A stretch of 7,684 nt of DNA from Rhodospirillales bacterium (lineage in GTDB: Bacteria; Pseudomonadota; Alphaproteobacteria; Acetobacterales; Acetobacteraceae): NCBI GenBank assembly GCA_903644035.1, contig CAHJXG010000133.1, positions 1 through 7,684 of the forward strand. The letters are read 5' to 3'. Positions 1 through 7,054 of this stretch are shown here, in pieces. A program made the translations under genes and the position numbers. The stretch's first letter is position 1. Each line of letters starts with the position of its first letter. The notes beneath the pieces were generated by a model, which was given only the letters and a program-made list of their open reading frames with translations, had not been told where the DNA came from and ran no database searches.

Positions 1-280
1 CGGCCGGCGCCGTCACCGGCGAGCTGTCCAGCAGCGACCGCCCGCCGCCAACCGTGCCGCGGTTCAGCAGCGCCAAGGTCAGCGACAGCACGAAGAACGC
101 CGTGCCGAGGATCGCCGTCGTGCGGGTCAGCAGGTTGGTGGTGCCGCGCCCCGACATGAATCCGCCCATCCCCTGGGTCGTGCCGATGCCCAGGCCGCCC
201 CCTTCGCTCCGCTGGATCAGCACGACGCCGATCAGGGCCAGGGTGACGAACAGGTGGATGATCAGCAGGACAGTGGTCAT
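1..280 (-). CDS. secG: SecG, preprotein translocase subunit (C-terminus cut by window edge)
   Basis: SecG is a small inner-membrane subunit of the SecYEG channel that assists SecA-driven export. The gene reads leftward from an ATG at 280 and stays open to the window edge, giving 93 residues with the C-terminus missing. Two hydrophobic helices are visible, at about residues 2-22 and 54-72. Between them lies the glycine-rich cytoplasmic loop typical of SecG, with LIQRSEGGGLGIG (21-33) and FMSGRGTTNLLTR (41-53). The part after residue 73 is low-complexity, as in many alphaproteobacterial SecGs with extended tails. It lies 58 bases downstream of tpiA on the same strand, a common alphaproteobacterial pairing, and is probably co-transcribed with it. 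No clear Shine-Dalgarno sequence precedes the ATG; a GC-rich dyad occupies that position. The family call is firm from the loop motif; the full length is unknown. Confidence 0.93.
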   Translation of the reverse strand, partial: MTTVLLIIHLFVTLALIGVVLIQRSEGGGLGIGTTQGMGGFMSGRGTTNLLTRTTAILGTAFFVLSLTLALLNRGTVGGGRSLLDSSPVTAPA

Positions 281-282
281 GC

Positions 283-303
283 CGCGCGTTCTAGCGACGC
301 GCG
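283..303 (-). other. GC-rich 7-bp inverted repeat just upstream of the secG start
   Basis: CGCGCGT (283-289) and ACGCGCG (297-303) are perfect inverted repeats around a 7-base loop. In the tpiA-secG message the stem would end two bases before the secG ATG, where a Shine-Dalgarno sequence would normally lie. There is no T-tract on either strand, so it does not look like an intrinsic terminator. A role in secG translation is only inference, and short GC stems arise easily by chance at this base composition. Confidence 0.3.
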
Positions 304-338
304 ACCGGGTTGAAAAGCCGCACCGTTACGTTTCAGCT

Positions 339-1073
339 TCAGCCGGCCGCCCGCACGATGCCCAGGAAGTCCGCCGCCACCAGGCTCGCGCCGCCCACCA
401 GCGCGCCCCCCACGCCGGGCAGCGCCAGCAGCGCGGCGGCGCCGGCCGGCTTCACCGACCCGCCATACAGGATGCGCAGGCCTGCCCCAGCCTCGCCCAG
501 CGTCTCCGTCAGCTGGCTGCGGATGCAGCGGTGCATGGCCACGATGTCGTCCTCGGACGCGGTCCGCCCGGTGCCGATCGCCCAGACCGGCTCGTAGGCC
601 ACCACGCCTGCGAAGCCCGGCGGCAGGCTGCCGTCGATCTGCGCCGCCACGACCGTCTCCGCGTTGCCGGAGAGGCGCTGCTGCTCCGTCTCCCCCACGC
701 ACACGATGGGCGTCAGACCGGCGGCGACCGCGGCGCGCGCCTTTTCCTGAACGAGCGCATTCGACTCGCCGTAGCCCAGCCGCCGCTCCGAGTGGCCGAG
801 GATCACCCACCCGGCGCCCGCGTCGCGCAGCATCGGCGCCGACACGTCGCCCGTGCACGCCCCGGACGGCTCGGGATGGCAGTCCTGCCCGCCCACCATC
901 ACGCCGCCGCCTGCCAGCGCATCGGCCACCGCGGCCAGCACGGTCGCTGGCGGGCACACCAGCACGTCGCATCCGGCCGGCTGCTCCAGCCCCGCCGCCA
1001 GCGCCCGCGCCAACGCGAGAGAGTCGGCCCGCAAGCCGTTCATCTTCCAGTTTCCGGCGATCAGCTGGCGCAA
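339..1073 (-). CDS. tpiA: Triosephosphate isomerase (TTG start)
   Basis: This cytoplasmic enzyme interconverts dihydroxyacetone phosphate and glyceraldehyde 3-phosphate in glycolysis and gluconeogenesis. The 244-residue product is a complete TIM barrel, slightly shorter than the usual 250 or so. Visible active-site elements are the N-terminal AGNWKMNG with Lys10, ILGHSERR (91-98) with His94, and the signature AYEPVWAIGTG (159-169) with the catalytic base Glu161 and loop 6. The phosphate-binding segments YGGSV (203-207) and GALVGGAS (223-230) follow. I chose the TTG at 1073 because it places RQLIAGNWKMNG at the protein start and has GAAGGGG (1081-1087) seven bases upstream. The frame stays open farther upstream to an ATG at 1163, but that extension is arginine-rich, unlike the family, and would cross the divergent control region. 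The gene diverges from ppiD and is followed by secG. Function is firm; the start is likely. Confidence 0.96.
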   Translation of the reverse strand: MRQLIAGNWKMNGLRADSLALARALAAGLEQPAGCDVLVCPPATVLAAVADALAGGGVMVGGQDCHPEPSGACTGDVSAPMLRDAGAGWVILGHSERRLGYGESNALVQEKARAAVAAGLTPIVCVGETEQQRLSGNAETVVAAQIDGSLPPGFAGVVAYEPVWAIGTGRTASEDDIVAMHRCIRSQLTETLGEAGAGLRILYGGSVKPAGAAALLALPGVGGALVGGASLVAADFLGIVRAAG

Positions 1074-1177
1074 CTCGCGTCCCCTTCTGCATTTCCTCGC
1101 CGCGAGCCTGCGCCCGCATCTGGCAAAAATCCAAGAGCGTCCGTATGGTGCCAGCTCGTACACTGGATACGCACCGC
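1074..1177. promoter_or_regulatory. Divergent tpiA/ppiD control region
   Basis: These 104 bases separate the tpiA and ppiD starts and must hold the promoters for both unless the starts are wrong. The middle (about 1121-1170) is less G+C-rich than its surroundings. A weak plus-strand promoter candidate is TGGCAA (1121-1126) with TATGGT (1144-1149), 17 bases apart, but the match is only 3/6 and 4/6. An imperfect dyad, GGTGC (1147-1151) with GCACC (1171-1175), encloses a smaller overlapping one, CCAG (1151-1154) with CTGG (1163-1166). I cannot name a regulator, and I see no convincing minus-strand promoter for tpiA. The region is identified by position; its individual elements are speculative. 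Confidence 0.45.
1081..1087 (-). promoter_or_regulatory. Shine-Dalgarno sequence deciding the TTG start of tpiA
   Basis: Read on the minus strand this is GAAGGGG, a strong match to the anti-Shine-Dalgarno complement, followed by seven bases (ACGCGAG) and then TTG at 1073. It supports the TTG start over the farther upstream ATG in the same frame. Confidence 0.7.
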
Positions 1178-3067
1178 ATGCTCTCCCTGTTCCGCCGCTT
1201 CCTCAGCACCTGGGCCGCGCGGGCCTTCTTCCTCGTGCTGATCGCCTCGTTCGGATTGTGGGGCATTGCCGACGTCGTGCGCAATGTCGGACGGGACGGC
1301 GCCATCGCCACCGTCGGCGACCGCAAGATCGAGGCGCCCGAGTTCCAGGAGGCGATGCGGACCCAGCTCGCCCAGGTCAGCCGCATGCTGGGCGGCAAGA
1401 CCGAGCCGACGCCCGCCATCCGCCAGGCCGTCGCCGGGCAGGTGCTGGACCGGCTGGTCGTGCAGGCCGCGATCCAGAACGAGGTCGCCCGCCTGGGCCT
1501 CGTCGTGCCGGACGAGGCGCTGCGGGCGGCGGTGTTCGACATCCCCGCCTTCCGCGGCGCCAGCGGCGCCTTCGACCGCGCGCGCTTCGAGGCGGTGCTG
1601 CGCAACAACAACCTGACGGAGCCGCGCTTCCTCGACCTCATGCGCTCCGACCTCGGGCAGCGGCAGCTGATGGAGGCCGTGCAGGTCGGCGCCGTGCCGC
1701 CGGAGGTGCTGACCGCCCAGGTGTTCGCCTTCCAGCGCGAGACCCGGGTCGCCCAGTATGTCGAGCTGCCCTTCGCCGCCGCCGCCGAGCCGCCCGCGCC
1801 GACCGACGCCGACCTGCAGCGCGCCTACGACAACGGCGACCGCTACAGCGCGCCCGAGTTCCGCCGGGTCAAGGCGGTGATCCTGTCCCCCGACACCGTC
1901 GCCCGCGACATCGAGGTGCCGGACGCCGACGTCAGCGCCTATTACGAGCAGCACAAGGCCGAGTACGTCACGTCGGAAAAGCGTTCGGTCGAGGTGGTGG
2001 TGGCCCAGGAGGAGGGCCGCGCCAGGGACATCGCGACCGCCTGGATCGCCGGTGCCGACTGGGACGCGGTGCAGAAGGCCGCAGCCGCCGCCGGCGCGTC
2101 CTCGGCGTCGCTGGACGACGCGGCGGCGACCGAGTTCCCGGCGCCCGAGCTGGGCCAGGCGGTGTTCGCGGCCCCGGCCGAGACAGTGACCGGCCCGATC
2201 CAGTCAACCCTCGGCTGGCAGGTGTTCCGCGTGACCAAGGTGACAACCGGTACCGAGCGCACGTTGGCGGAGGCCGCCGACGAGATCCGCACGCGGCTCG
2301 CCCGGGAGCGCGCGGTGGACCAGGTCTATGCCCGTGCCAACAAGCTGGAGGACGCGCTGTCCGCCAGCGCCAGCCTCGACGACCTGCCGGGCGACCTCGG
2401 CGTCGCCGCGGTGACCGGCACGCTGGACGCCCAGGGCAACACGCCCGCCGGCGAGCCTGCCCCGATCCCAGGCTCCCTGGCCTTGCGGCAGGCCTTCGTG
2501 ACCGCGGCCTTCGCGCTCGGCAGGAACGAGCCGGCGCGGATGACTGAGGGACCCGACCAGTCCTACTTCGCCGTGACCGTCGAGGACACCACCCCCGCCG
2601 CCCGCAAGCCGTTCGCCGAGGTCGAGGCGCAGGTGCGCGAGGATTGGGAACGCGAGGTCCGCCGCAAGGAGCAGGAGCGGGTCGCGGCGAAGCTGCTCAC
2701 GGCGGCCCAGGCGGGATCGAGCCTCGATGACGCCGCGACCGTCGCCGGGCTGCGCCTGGAGCGCACGCCGCCGATGGCGCGCGCCCAGCCCACCCCCGGC
2801 GTGCCCGCGGAGATGACCGAGCCGCTGTTCGGCATGAAGCCGGGGGCCACGACGATGATCGAGGCGCCGGAGGGCTTCTACGTCATGGCGCTGGCCGAGA
2901 TCGCGGCGCCCGATCCGGCCACCGACCCGCTGGGCACGGCGCAGATCCGCACGGCGCTCACCCAGTCCATCGGCCAGGACATCGAGCTGACGGTTGCCGC
3001 CGCGCTGCGCACCCAGGCCAAGCCCCAGGTGAACCGGACCTTGCTGGGCAGCATGGCCCAACCTTGA
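1178..3067 (+). CDS. ppiD: PpiD/SurA-type membrane-anchored periplasmic folding factor
   Basis: The product is 629 residues, close to the 623 of E. coli PpiD, and has the same plan: a short basic cytoplasmic N-terminus (MLSLFRRFLS), one membrane helix at about 14-34, then a long periplasmic part. Residues 42-170 resemble the SurA-type N-terminal chaperone domain, starting with AIATVGDRKIEAPEFQEAM. About 268-355 is parvulin-like, ending in TGPIQSTLGWQVFRVTKV (337-354). A second similar half-module, EPLFGMKPGATTM then EGFYVM, lies at 548-570. PpiD proteins assist newly exported proteins at the Sec channel, which fits the nearby secG, though linkage alone proves nothing. The canonical parvulin HIL and GGDLGW motifs are not visible, so isomerase activity is doubtful. 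I chose the ATG at 1178 because it gives the expected topology; an in-frame ATG at 1145 would add 11 untypical residues. It could equally be annotated as a SurA N-terminal domain protein. Confidence 0.85.
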   Translation: MLSLFRRFLSTWAARAFFLVLIASFGLWGIADVVRNVGRDGAIATVGDRKIEAPEFQEAMRTQLAQVSRMLGGKTEPTPAIRQAVAGQVLDRLVVQAAIQNEVARLGLVVPDEALRAAVFDIPAFRGASGAFDRARFEAVLRNNNLTEPRFLDLMRSDLGQRQLMEAVQVGAVPPEVLTAQVFAFQRETRVAQYVELPFAAAAEPPAPTDADLQRAYDNGDRYSAPEFRRVKAVILSPDTVARDIEVPDADVSAYYEQHKAEYVTSEKRSVEVVVAQEEGRARDIATAWIAGADWDAVQKAAAAAGASSASLDDAAATEFPAPELGQAVFAAPAETVTGPIQSTLGWQVFRVTKVTTGTERTLAEAADEIRTRLARERAVDQVYARANKLEDALSASASLDDLPGDLGVAAVTGTLDAQGNTPAGEPAPIPGSLALRQAFVTAAFALGRNEPARMTEGPDQSYFAVTVEDTTPAARKPFAEVEAQVREDWEREVRRKEQERVAAKLLTAAQAGSSLDDAATVAGLRLERTPPMARAQPTPGVPAEMTEPLFGMKPGATTMIEAPEGFYVMALAEIAAPDPATDPLGTAQIRTALTQSIGQDIELTVAAALRTQAKPQVNRTLLGSMAQP

Positions 3068-3092
3068 GCATCGACATCCTGAGCACCGACCC

Positions 3093-4604
3093 GTGAACGC
3101 ATCCACCTCGCCGTCCCAAGCCGCCTTCCGGGCCGCGTATGACGCCGGCCGCGGCATGTTGATCTGGACCACCGGGGTGGCCGACCTTGAAACTCCCGTC
3201 GCCGCCTACCTGAAGCTCGCTGCCGGCCGGGCGAACACCTTCCTGCTGGAAAGCATCGAGGGCGGCTCCGCCCGCAGCCGCTACTCGATCATCGGCATGG
3301 AGCCTGACCTCGTCTGGCGCTGCCGGGGGGGGCGGGCGGAGGTGAACCGGCACGCGCGCTCCGCCCCGCACGCCTTCGCCGCGGACGAGCGCCCGCCGCT
3401 CGACAGCCTGCGGGCGCTGATCGCCGAGACGCAGCTTGACCTGCCGGAGCACCTGCCGCCGATGCTGGGCGGCCTCGTCGGCTACCTCGGCTACGACATG
3501 GTGCGCCTGATGGAGCGGCTGCCGGACAAGAACGCGGACGCGCTCGGCCTGCCTGACGCCATCCTGCTCCGCCCGACGCTGTTCGCCGTGTTCGACAACG
3601 TGCGGGACGAGCTGACGCTCGCAGCCCCCATCTACCCGCAGCCCGGCGTCTCCGCCCAGCAGGCGTGGGAGATGGCGCAGTCGGCGCTGGCCCAGGCCGA
3701 CGCCGCCCTGCTCCGCCCCCTGCCCCACGCCGCCCCGCCCGTGGCGCTGCCGCCCCAGCCGGAACCGGCGTCCAACATGACCCAGGCCGAGTTCATGGGC
3801 ATCGTCGAGCGCATGAAGGAGTACATCGTCGCCGGCGACGCGTTCCAGATCGTGCCGAGCCAGCGCTTCTCCGTGCCCTTCGCGCTGCCGCCCTTCTCCC
3901 TCTACCGCGCGCTCCGCCGCATCAACCCGGCGCCGTTCCTGTTCTTCCTCGACTTCGGCGGCTTCGCCGTCGTCGGCAGCAGCCCCGAGGTGCTGGTCCG
4001 GCTCCGCGACGGGGTCGTCACCATCCGCCCCCTCGCGGGCACCCGGCCCCGCGGCGCGACGCGCGCCGAGGACGAGCGGCTGGAGGCCGACCTGCTCGCC
4101 GATCCCAAGGAGCGGGCCGAGCACCTGATGCTGCTCGACCTCGGCCGCAACGACGTGGGCCGCGTGGCCGCGCTGGGCAGCGTACGGGTGACCGACAGCT
4201 TCAGCGTCGAGCGGTTCAGCCACGTCATGCACATCTCCTCCACCGTCGAGGGCCGGCTCAAGCCGGAACTTGAGGCGCTCGACGCGCTGGTCGCCGGGTT
4301 CCCCGCGGGCACGCTCACGGGTGCGCCGAAGATCCGCGCCATGCAGATCATCGAGGAGCTGGAGCCGACCCGGCGCGGCCTCTACGCCGGATGCATCGGC
4401 TACTTCGCCGCCAACGGCACCATGGACACCTGCATCGGGCTGCGCACCGCCGTGGTGAAGGACGGCACCATGTACGTGCAGGCCGGCGGCGGCGTGGTGG
4501 CGGACAGCACGGCCCTGGGCGAGTACGAGGAAACCCGGCAGAAGTCCCGCGCCCTGTTCCGCGCCGCCGAGGAGGCGGTCCGCTTCGCCGCCCTGAAGGC
4601 CTGA
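3093..4604 (+). CDS. trpE: Anthranilate synthase component I
   Basis: TrpE converts chorismate to anthranilate with ammonia supplied by TrpG, the first committed step of tryptophan synthesis, in the cytoplasm. The 503-residue protein is full length. The N-terminal domain (about 25-175) carries LLES (51-54), the motif tied to tryptophan feedback binding, so allosteric inhibition is likely kept. The chorismate-binding domain (about 228-485) shows [11 protein letters not shown] (311-321), [15 protein letters not shown] (344-358), [11 protein letters not shown] (407-417), [10 protein letters not shown] (433-442) and AGGGVVADS (464-472). The start is a GTG at 3093, chosen because the [11 protein letters not shown] region and the preceding 20 or so residues match the family and no upstream in-frame start exists. 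No good Shine-Dalgarno sequence is seen, so a later ATG at 3156 is a weak alternative. It follows ppiD by 25 bases and precedes trpG by 4. It is a stand-alone TrpE, not the TrpE(G) fusion of rhizobia and Azospirillum. Confidence 0.97.
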   Translation: MNASTSPSQAAFRAAYDAGRGMLIWTTGVADLETPVAAYLKLAAGRANTFLLESIEGGSARSRYSIIGMEPDLVWRCRGGRAEVNRHARSAPHAFAADERPPLDSLRALIAETQLDLPEHLPPMLGGLVGYLGYDMVRLMERLPDKNADALGLPDAILLRPTLFAVFDNVRDELTLAAPIYPQPGVSAQQAWEMAQSALAQADAALLRPLPHAAPPVALPPQPEPASNMTQAEFMGIVERMKEYIVAGDAFQIVPSQRFSVPFALPPFSLYRALRRINPAPFLFFLDFGGFAVVGSSPEVLVRLRDGVVTIRPLAGTRPRGATRAEDERLEADLLADPKERAEHLMLLDLGRNDVGRVAALGSVRVTDSFSVERFSHVMHISSTVEGRLKPELEALDALVAGFPAGTLTGAPKIRAMQIIEELEPTRRGLYAGCIGYFAANGTMDTCIGLRTAVVKDGTMYVQAGGGVVADSTALGEYEETRQKSRALFRAAEEAVRFAALKA

Positions 4605-4608
4605 GCCG

Positions 4609-5202
4609 ATGCTTCTGCTGATCGACAACTACGACAGCTTCACCTTCAACCTGGTGCACGTCCTGGGCGATCTCGGCGTATCCTGCACGGTGCGGCGCAA
4701 TGACGAGATTTCGCCCGGCGACGCGCTGGCCCTGGCGCCCGAGGCCATCGTGCTCTCGCCCGGCCCCTGCACGCCGGACGACGCCGGCATCTGCCTCGAC
4801 CTGATCGCCGCCGCGGCCGGGCGCATCCCCATCTTGGGCGTCTGCCTGGGCCACCAGGCCATCGGCCAGGCCTTCGGCGGCCGGGTGGTGCGGGCCGACC
4901 GTCCCATGCACGGCAAGCTCAGCCCGGTCCGCCACGGCGGCACCGACGTGTTCGCGGCGCTGCCCAGTCCCTTCGAGGCCACGCGCTACCACAGCCTGGT
5001 CGTCGAGCCCGACACCCTGCCCCCTTCGCTCGTGCCCACCGCCTGGACCGATGGCGGCGTCATCATGGGCCTGCGCCACCGCGACCTGCCGGTGTTCGGC
5101 GTGCAGTTCCACCCGGAGAGCATCGCCTCCGAGCACGGGCACAAGATCCTGGAGAATTTCCTGGCCCTGGCGCGCCGCCCGGCGCCCGCCTACGCCGCCT
5201 GA
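4609..5202 (+). CDS. trpG: Anthranilate synthase component II (glutamine amidotransferase)
   Basis: TrpG hydrolyses glutamine and channels ammonia to TrpE. The 197-residue product is a complete class I amidotransferase domain with no fusion partner. It begins with [16 protein letters not shown] and shows SPGPCTP (50-56), the nucleophile elbow [15 protein letters not shown] (77-91) with Cys79, the HGK segment (101-103), and FHPES (167-171) with His168 and Glu170, so the Cys-His-Glu triad is intact. The ATG at 4609 is four bases after the trpE stop, with GAAGG (4595-4599) inside the trpE end, nine bases upstream, as a plausible ribosome site. Tight spacing suggests translational coupling to trpE. 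In some bacteria this subunit also serves as PabA in folate synthesis; nothing here decides that, but its position between trpE and trpD makes the tryptophan role primary. Confidence 0.97.
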   Translation: MLLLIDNYDSFTFNLVHVLGDLGVSCTVRRNDEISPGDALALAPEAIVLSPGPCTPDDAGICLDLIAAAAGRIPILGVCLGHQAIGQAFGGRVVRADRPMHGKLSPVRHGGTDVFAALPSPFEATRYHSLVVEPDTLPPSLVPTAWTDGGVIMGLRHRDLPVFGVQFHPESIASEHGHKILENFLALARRPAPAYAA

Positions 5203-5214
5203 CCACCGCGCGGC

Positions 5215-6222
5215 ATGGCCAGCCTCAAACCGGTTCTCGCCCAGCTTGCCTCCGGCGCCACCCTGTCGGCCGAGGAGGCCGAGGCGGCGTTCGACACCAT
5301 CATGGCCGGCGAGGCGACGCCCGCGCAGATCGCCGGCCTGCTGATGGCGATGCGGGTGCGGCGAGAGACGGTGGCGGAGCTGACCGGCGCGGTCCGCGCC
5401 ATGCGGTCCCGCATGACGAGCGTGACGGCGCCGCCGGGCGCGGTCGATGTCTGCGGCACCGGCGGCGACAACGCCGGCACCCTCAACGTGTCCACGGCGG
5501 TCACGTTCGTGCTGGCCGGCTGCGGCGTGCCGGTCGCCAAGCACGGCAACCGCGCCCTGTCGTCCCAGACCGGCGGCGCGGACGTGCTGACGGCGCTGGG
5601 CGTGAACGTGGACGTGGCGTTGGACCGCCTGCCGGAGGTGCTGGCCGCCGCGGGGTGCGTGTTCCTGTTCGCGCCCCGGCACCACGCCGCCCTGCGCCAC
5701 GCGGCCGGGCCGCGGGTGGAGCTCGGCACGCGCACGATCTTCAACCTGCTGGGTCCGCTCGCCAACCCGGCCAAGGTGCGCCGCCAGCTGACCGGCGTCC
5801 ATGATCCCGCCTGGGCACGTCCGATGGCCGAGACCCTGCACGCGCTCGGCACCGAACGGGCCTGGCTGGTGCACGGCCAGGGCCTCGACGAGCTGACGGT
5901 CGCCGGGGCGAGCCAGGTGGTCGCGCTGCAGGACGGCGCATATCGGGAGTTCAGCGTGTCGCCGGAGGATGCGGGGCTGGACCGCTCGCCCATCGAGGCC
6001 ATCCGGGGCGGCGACGCCGCGATGAACGCAGGCGCCTTGCACGCGTTGCTGCACGGACAGCTTGGGCCATACCGCGACACCGTGCTGCTGAACGCCGCAG
6101 CCGGGCTGATCGTCGCCGGGGTGGTGCAGGACCTGCGGTCGGGCGCGGTTCGTGCAGCGGCCGCGATCGACGGCGGCTCGGCTGCTGACGCGCTTGTTAA
6201 ACTACGCCAAGCAACGACCTGA
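5215..6222 (+). CDS. trpD: Anthranilate phosphoribosyltransferase
   Basis: TrpD transfers the phosphoribosyl group from PRPP to anthranilate, giving phosphoribosylanthranilate. The 335-residue protein has the usual length. A helical N-terminal domain (1 to about 70) is followed by the PRPP site CGTGGD (80-85), NVSTA (91-95), KHGNRALSS (109-117), [14 protein letters not shown] (173-186) and GLDEL (223-227). Catalytic and metal-binding motifs are present. Asn86 follows the GTGGD loop where the family often has Gly, and [10 protein letters not shown] replaces the common SSKSGAADVL wording; both look tolerable. The ATG at 5215 lies 12 bases after trpG, without a clear Shine-Dalgarno sequence. The last ten codons use noticeably less G/C at third positions than the rest. 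trpF, which takes the product onward, is not in the window; in Alphaproteobacteria it usually sits with trpBA elsewhere. Confidence 0.97.
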   Translation: MASLKPVLAQLASGATLSAEEAEAAFDTIMAGEATPAQIAGLLMAMRVRRETVAELTGAVRAMRSRMTSVTAPPGAVDVCGTGGDNAGTLNVSTAVTFVLAGCGVPVAKHGNRALSSQTGGADVLTALGVNVDVALDRLPEVLAAAGCVFLFAPRHHAALRHAAGPRVELGTRTIFNLLGPLANPAKVRRQLTGVHDPAWARPMAETLHALGTERAWLVHGQGLDELTVAGASQVVALQDGAYREFSVSPEDAGLDRSPIEAIRGGDAAMNAGALHALLHGQLGPYRDTVLLNAAAGLIVAGVVQDLRSGAVRAAAAIDGGSAADALVKLRQATT

Positions 6223-6229
6223 TTTCAGC

Positions 6230-6233
6230 GGAG
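6230..6233 (+). promoter_or_regulatory. Shine-Dalgarno sequence of trpC
   Basis: GGAG eight bases before the ATG at 6242 favours this start over the in-frame ATG at 6152 inside trpD. An out-of-frame ATG at 6237 lies between them and could be a minor decoy. Confidence 0.6.
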
Positions 6234-6241
6234 TGGATGGG

Positions 6242-7054
6242 ATGGACGTTGCGGTACCCGACGCATTGGCCCAGATCTGCGCGGAGACGCTGACCGAGGT
6301 GGAACGCCGGCGCGCCGAAACCTCGGAGACGGTGCTCGCGAGCCGCCTGCACCTGCGGCGCAACCCGACCCGCAGCTTCGGCCTCGCCTTGAAGGAGGCC
6401 GTTGCCAAGGGCGGATACGGCCTGATCGCCGAGATCAAGCGGGCGTCGCCATCCGCCGGGGTGATCCGGCCCGACTTCCACCCGTCCCTGCTGGCCCGGA
6501 CCTATGCGGACGCAGGCGCCACCTGCCTCTCCGTGCTGACGGACGCCCCGTATTTCCAGGGTTCGCCGGACCACCTGAAGGTCGCCCGGGCCACGGTCGT
6601 GTTGCCGGTGCTGCGCAAGGACTTCATCCTGGACAGCTGGCAGGTGTATGAGAGCCGGCTGATGGGTGCCGACTGCATCCTGCTGATCATGGCGGCCCTC
6701 ACCGACCAGCAGGCGCGAGAGCTTGAGGAGCTGGCGCGGGCGCTGGACATGGACGTGCTGGTCGAGGTGCACAACCGGGCCGAACTGGACCGCGCCCTGG
6801 GACTGCAGACCTCGCTGATCGGGATCAACAACAGAAATCTCAAGACGTTGCAAACTGACCTGGAAACGACGACCGAGCTTGCCCCGCATGTGCCCTCGGA
6901 CCGGTTCCTGATCGCCGAGAGCGGCATCCGCACCCATGCCGACGTGCGCCGCCTGGCGGAGGCCGGGGCGTCCTGCTTCCTGGTGGGAGAAAGCCTGCTG
7001 CGGCAGCCCGACGTCGGCGCCGCAACCCGCGCCCTGCTCGGCGCCCCGGCATGA
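6242..7054 (+). CDS. trpC: Indole-3-glycerol phosphate synthase
   Basis: TrpC closes the indole ring, turning carboxyphenylamino-deoxyribulose phosphate into indole-3-glycerol phosphate with loss of CO2. The 270-residue, single-domain TIM barrel is not fused to TrpF. The family signature [11 protein letters not shown] is at 61-71, with Glu64 and Lys66. VLRKDFI (123-129) carries Lys126, LVEVH (173-177) carries Glu175, IGINNRNL (193-200) carries Asn196, and IAESGI (224-229) carries Glu226 and Ser227. These match the substrate-binding and catalytic positions known for the family. The ATG at 6242 has GGAG (6230-6233) eight bases upstream. An in-frame ATG at 6152 lies deep inside trpD and would add 30 untypical residues. 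It follows trpD by 19 bases, and its stop overlaps the moaC start. Confidence 0.97.
   Translation: MDVAVPDALAQICAETLTEVERRRAETSETVLASRLHLRRNPTRSFGLALKEAVAKGGYGLIAEIKRASPSAGVIRPDFHPSLLARTYADAGATCLSVLTDAPYFQGSPDHLKVARATVVLPVLRKDFILDSWQVYESRLMGADCILLIMAALTDQQARELEELARALDMDVLVEVHNRAELDRALGLQTSLIGINNRNLKTLQTDLETTTELAPHVPSDRFLIAESGIRTHADVRRLAEAGASCFLVGESLLRQPDVGAATRALLGAPA

Noticed and set aside
281..338. Intrinsic terminator between tpiA and secG
   Set aside because: The only stem is not followed by a T-run on either strand, and the two genes are probably co-transcribed.
1145..1177. Longer ppiD start at the ATG at 1145
   Set aside because: It would put 11 extra residues before the normal short basic N-terminus and use most of the divergent promoter region.
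54..1241. 395-codon plus-strand frame opposite secG and tpiA
   Set aside because: It lies antisense to two clearly recognised genes and shows low-complexity, motif-free composition.
853..2547. 564-codon plus-strand open frame overlapping tpiA and ppiD
   Set aside because: It is extremely rich in Arg, Pro, Gly and Ala, has no recognisable motif, and is out of frame with ppiD. It is a GC-driven shadow.
2958..4628. 556-codon minus-strand frame opposite trpE
   Set aside because: It is a His/Arg/Gly-rich mirror of the trpE codon pattern with no family resemblance.
4348..6054. 568-codon minus-strand frame opposite trpG and trpD
   Set aside because: It is a shadow of two intact genes with no motif or ribosome site.
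6152..6241. Longer trpC start inside trpD
   Set aside because: The extra 30 residues are untypical of the family, while the ATG at 6242 has GGAG at proper spacing.
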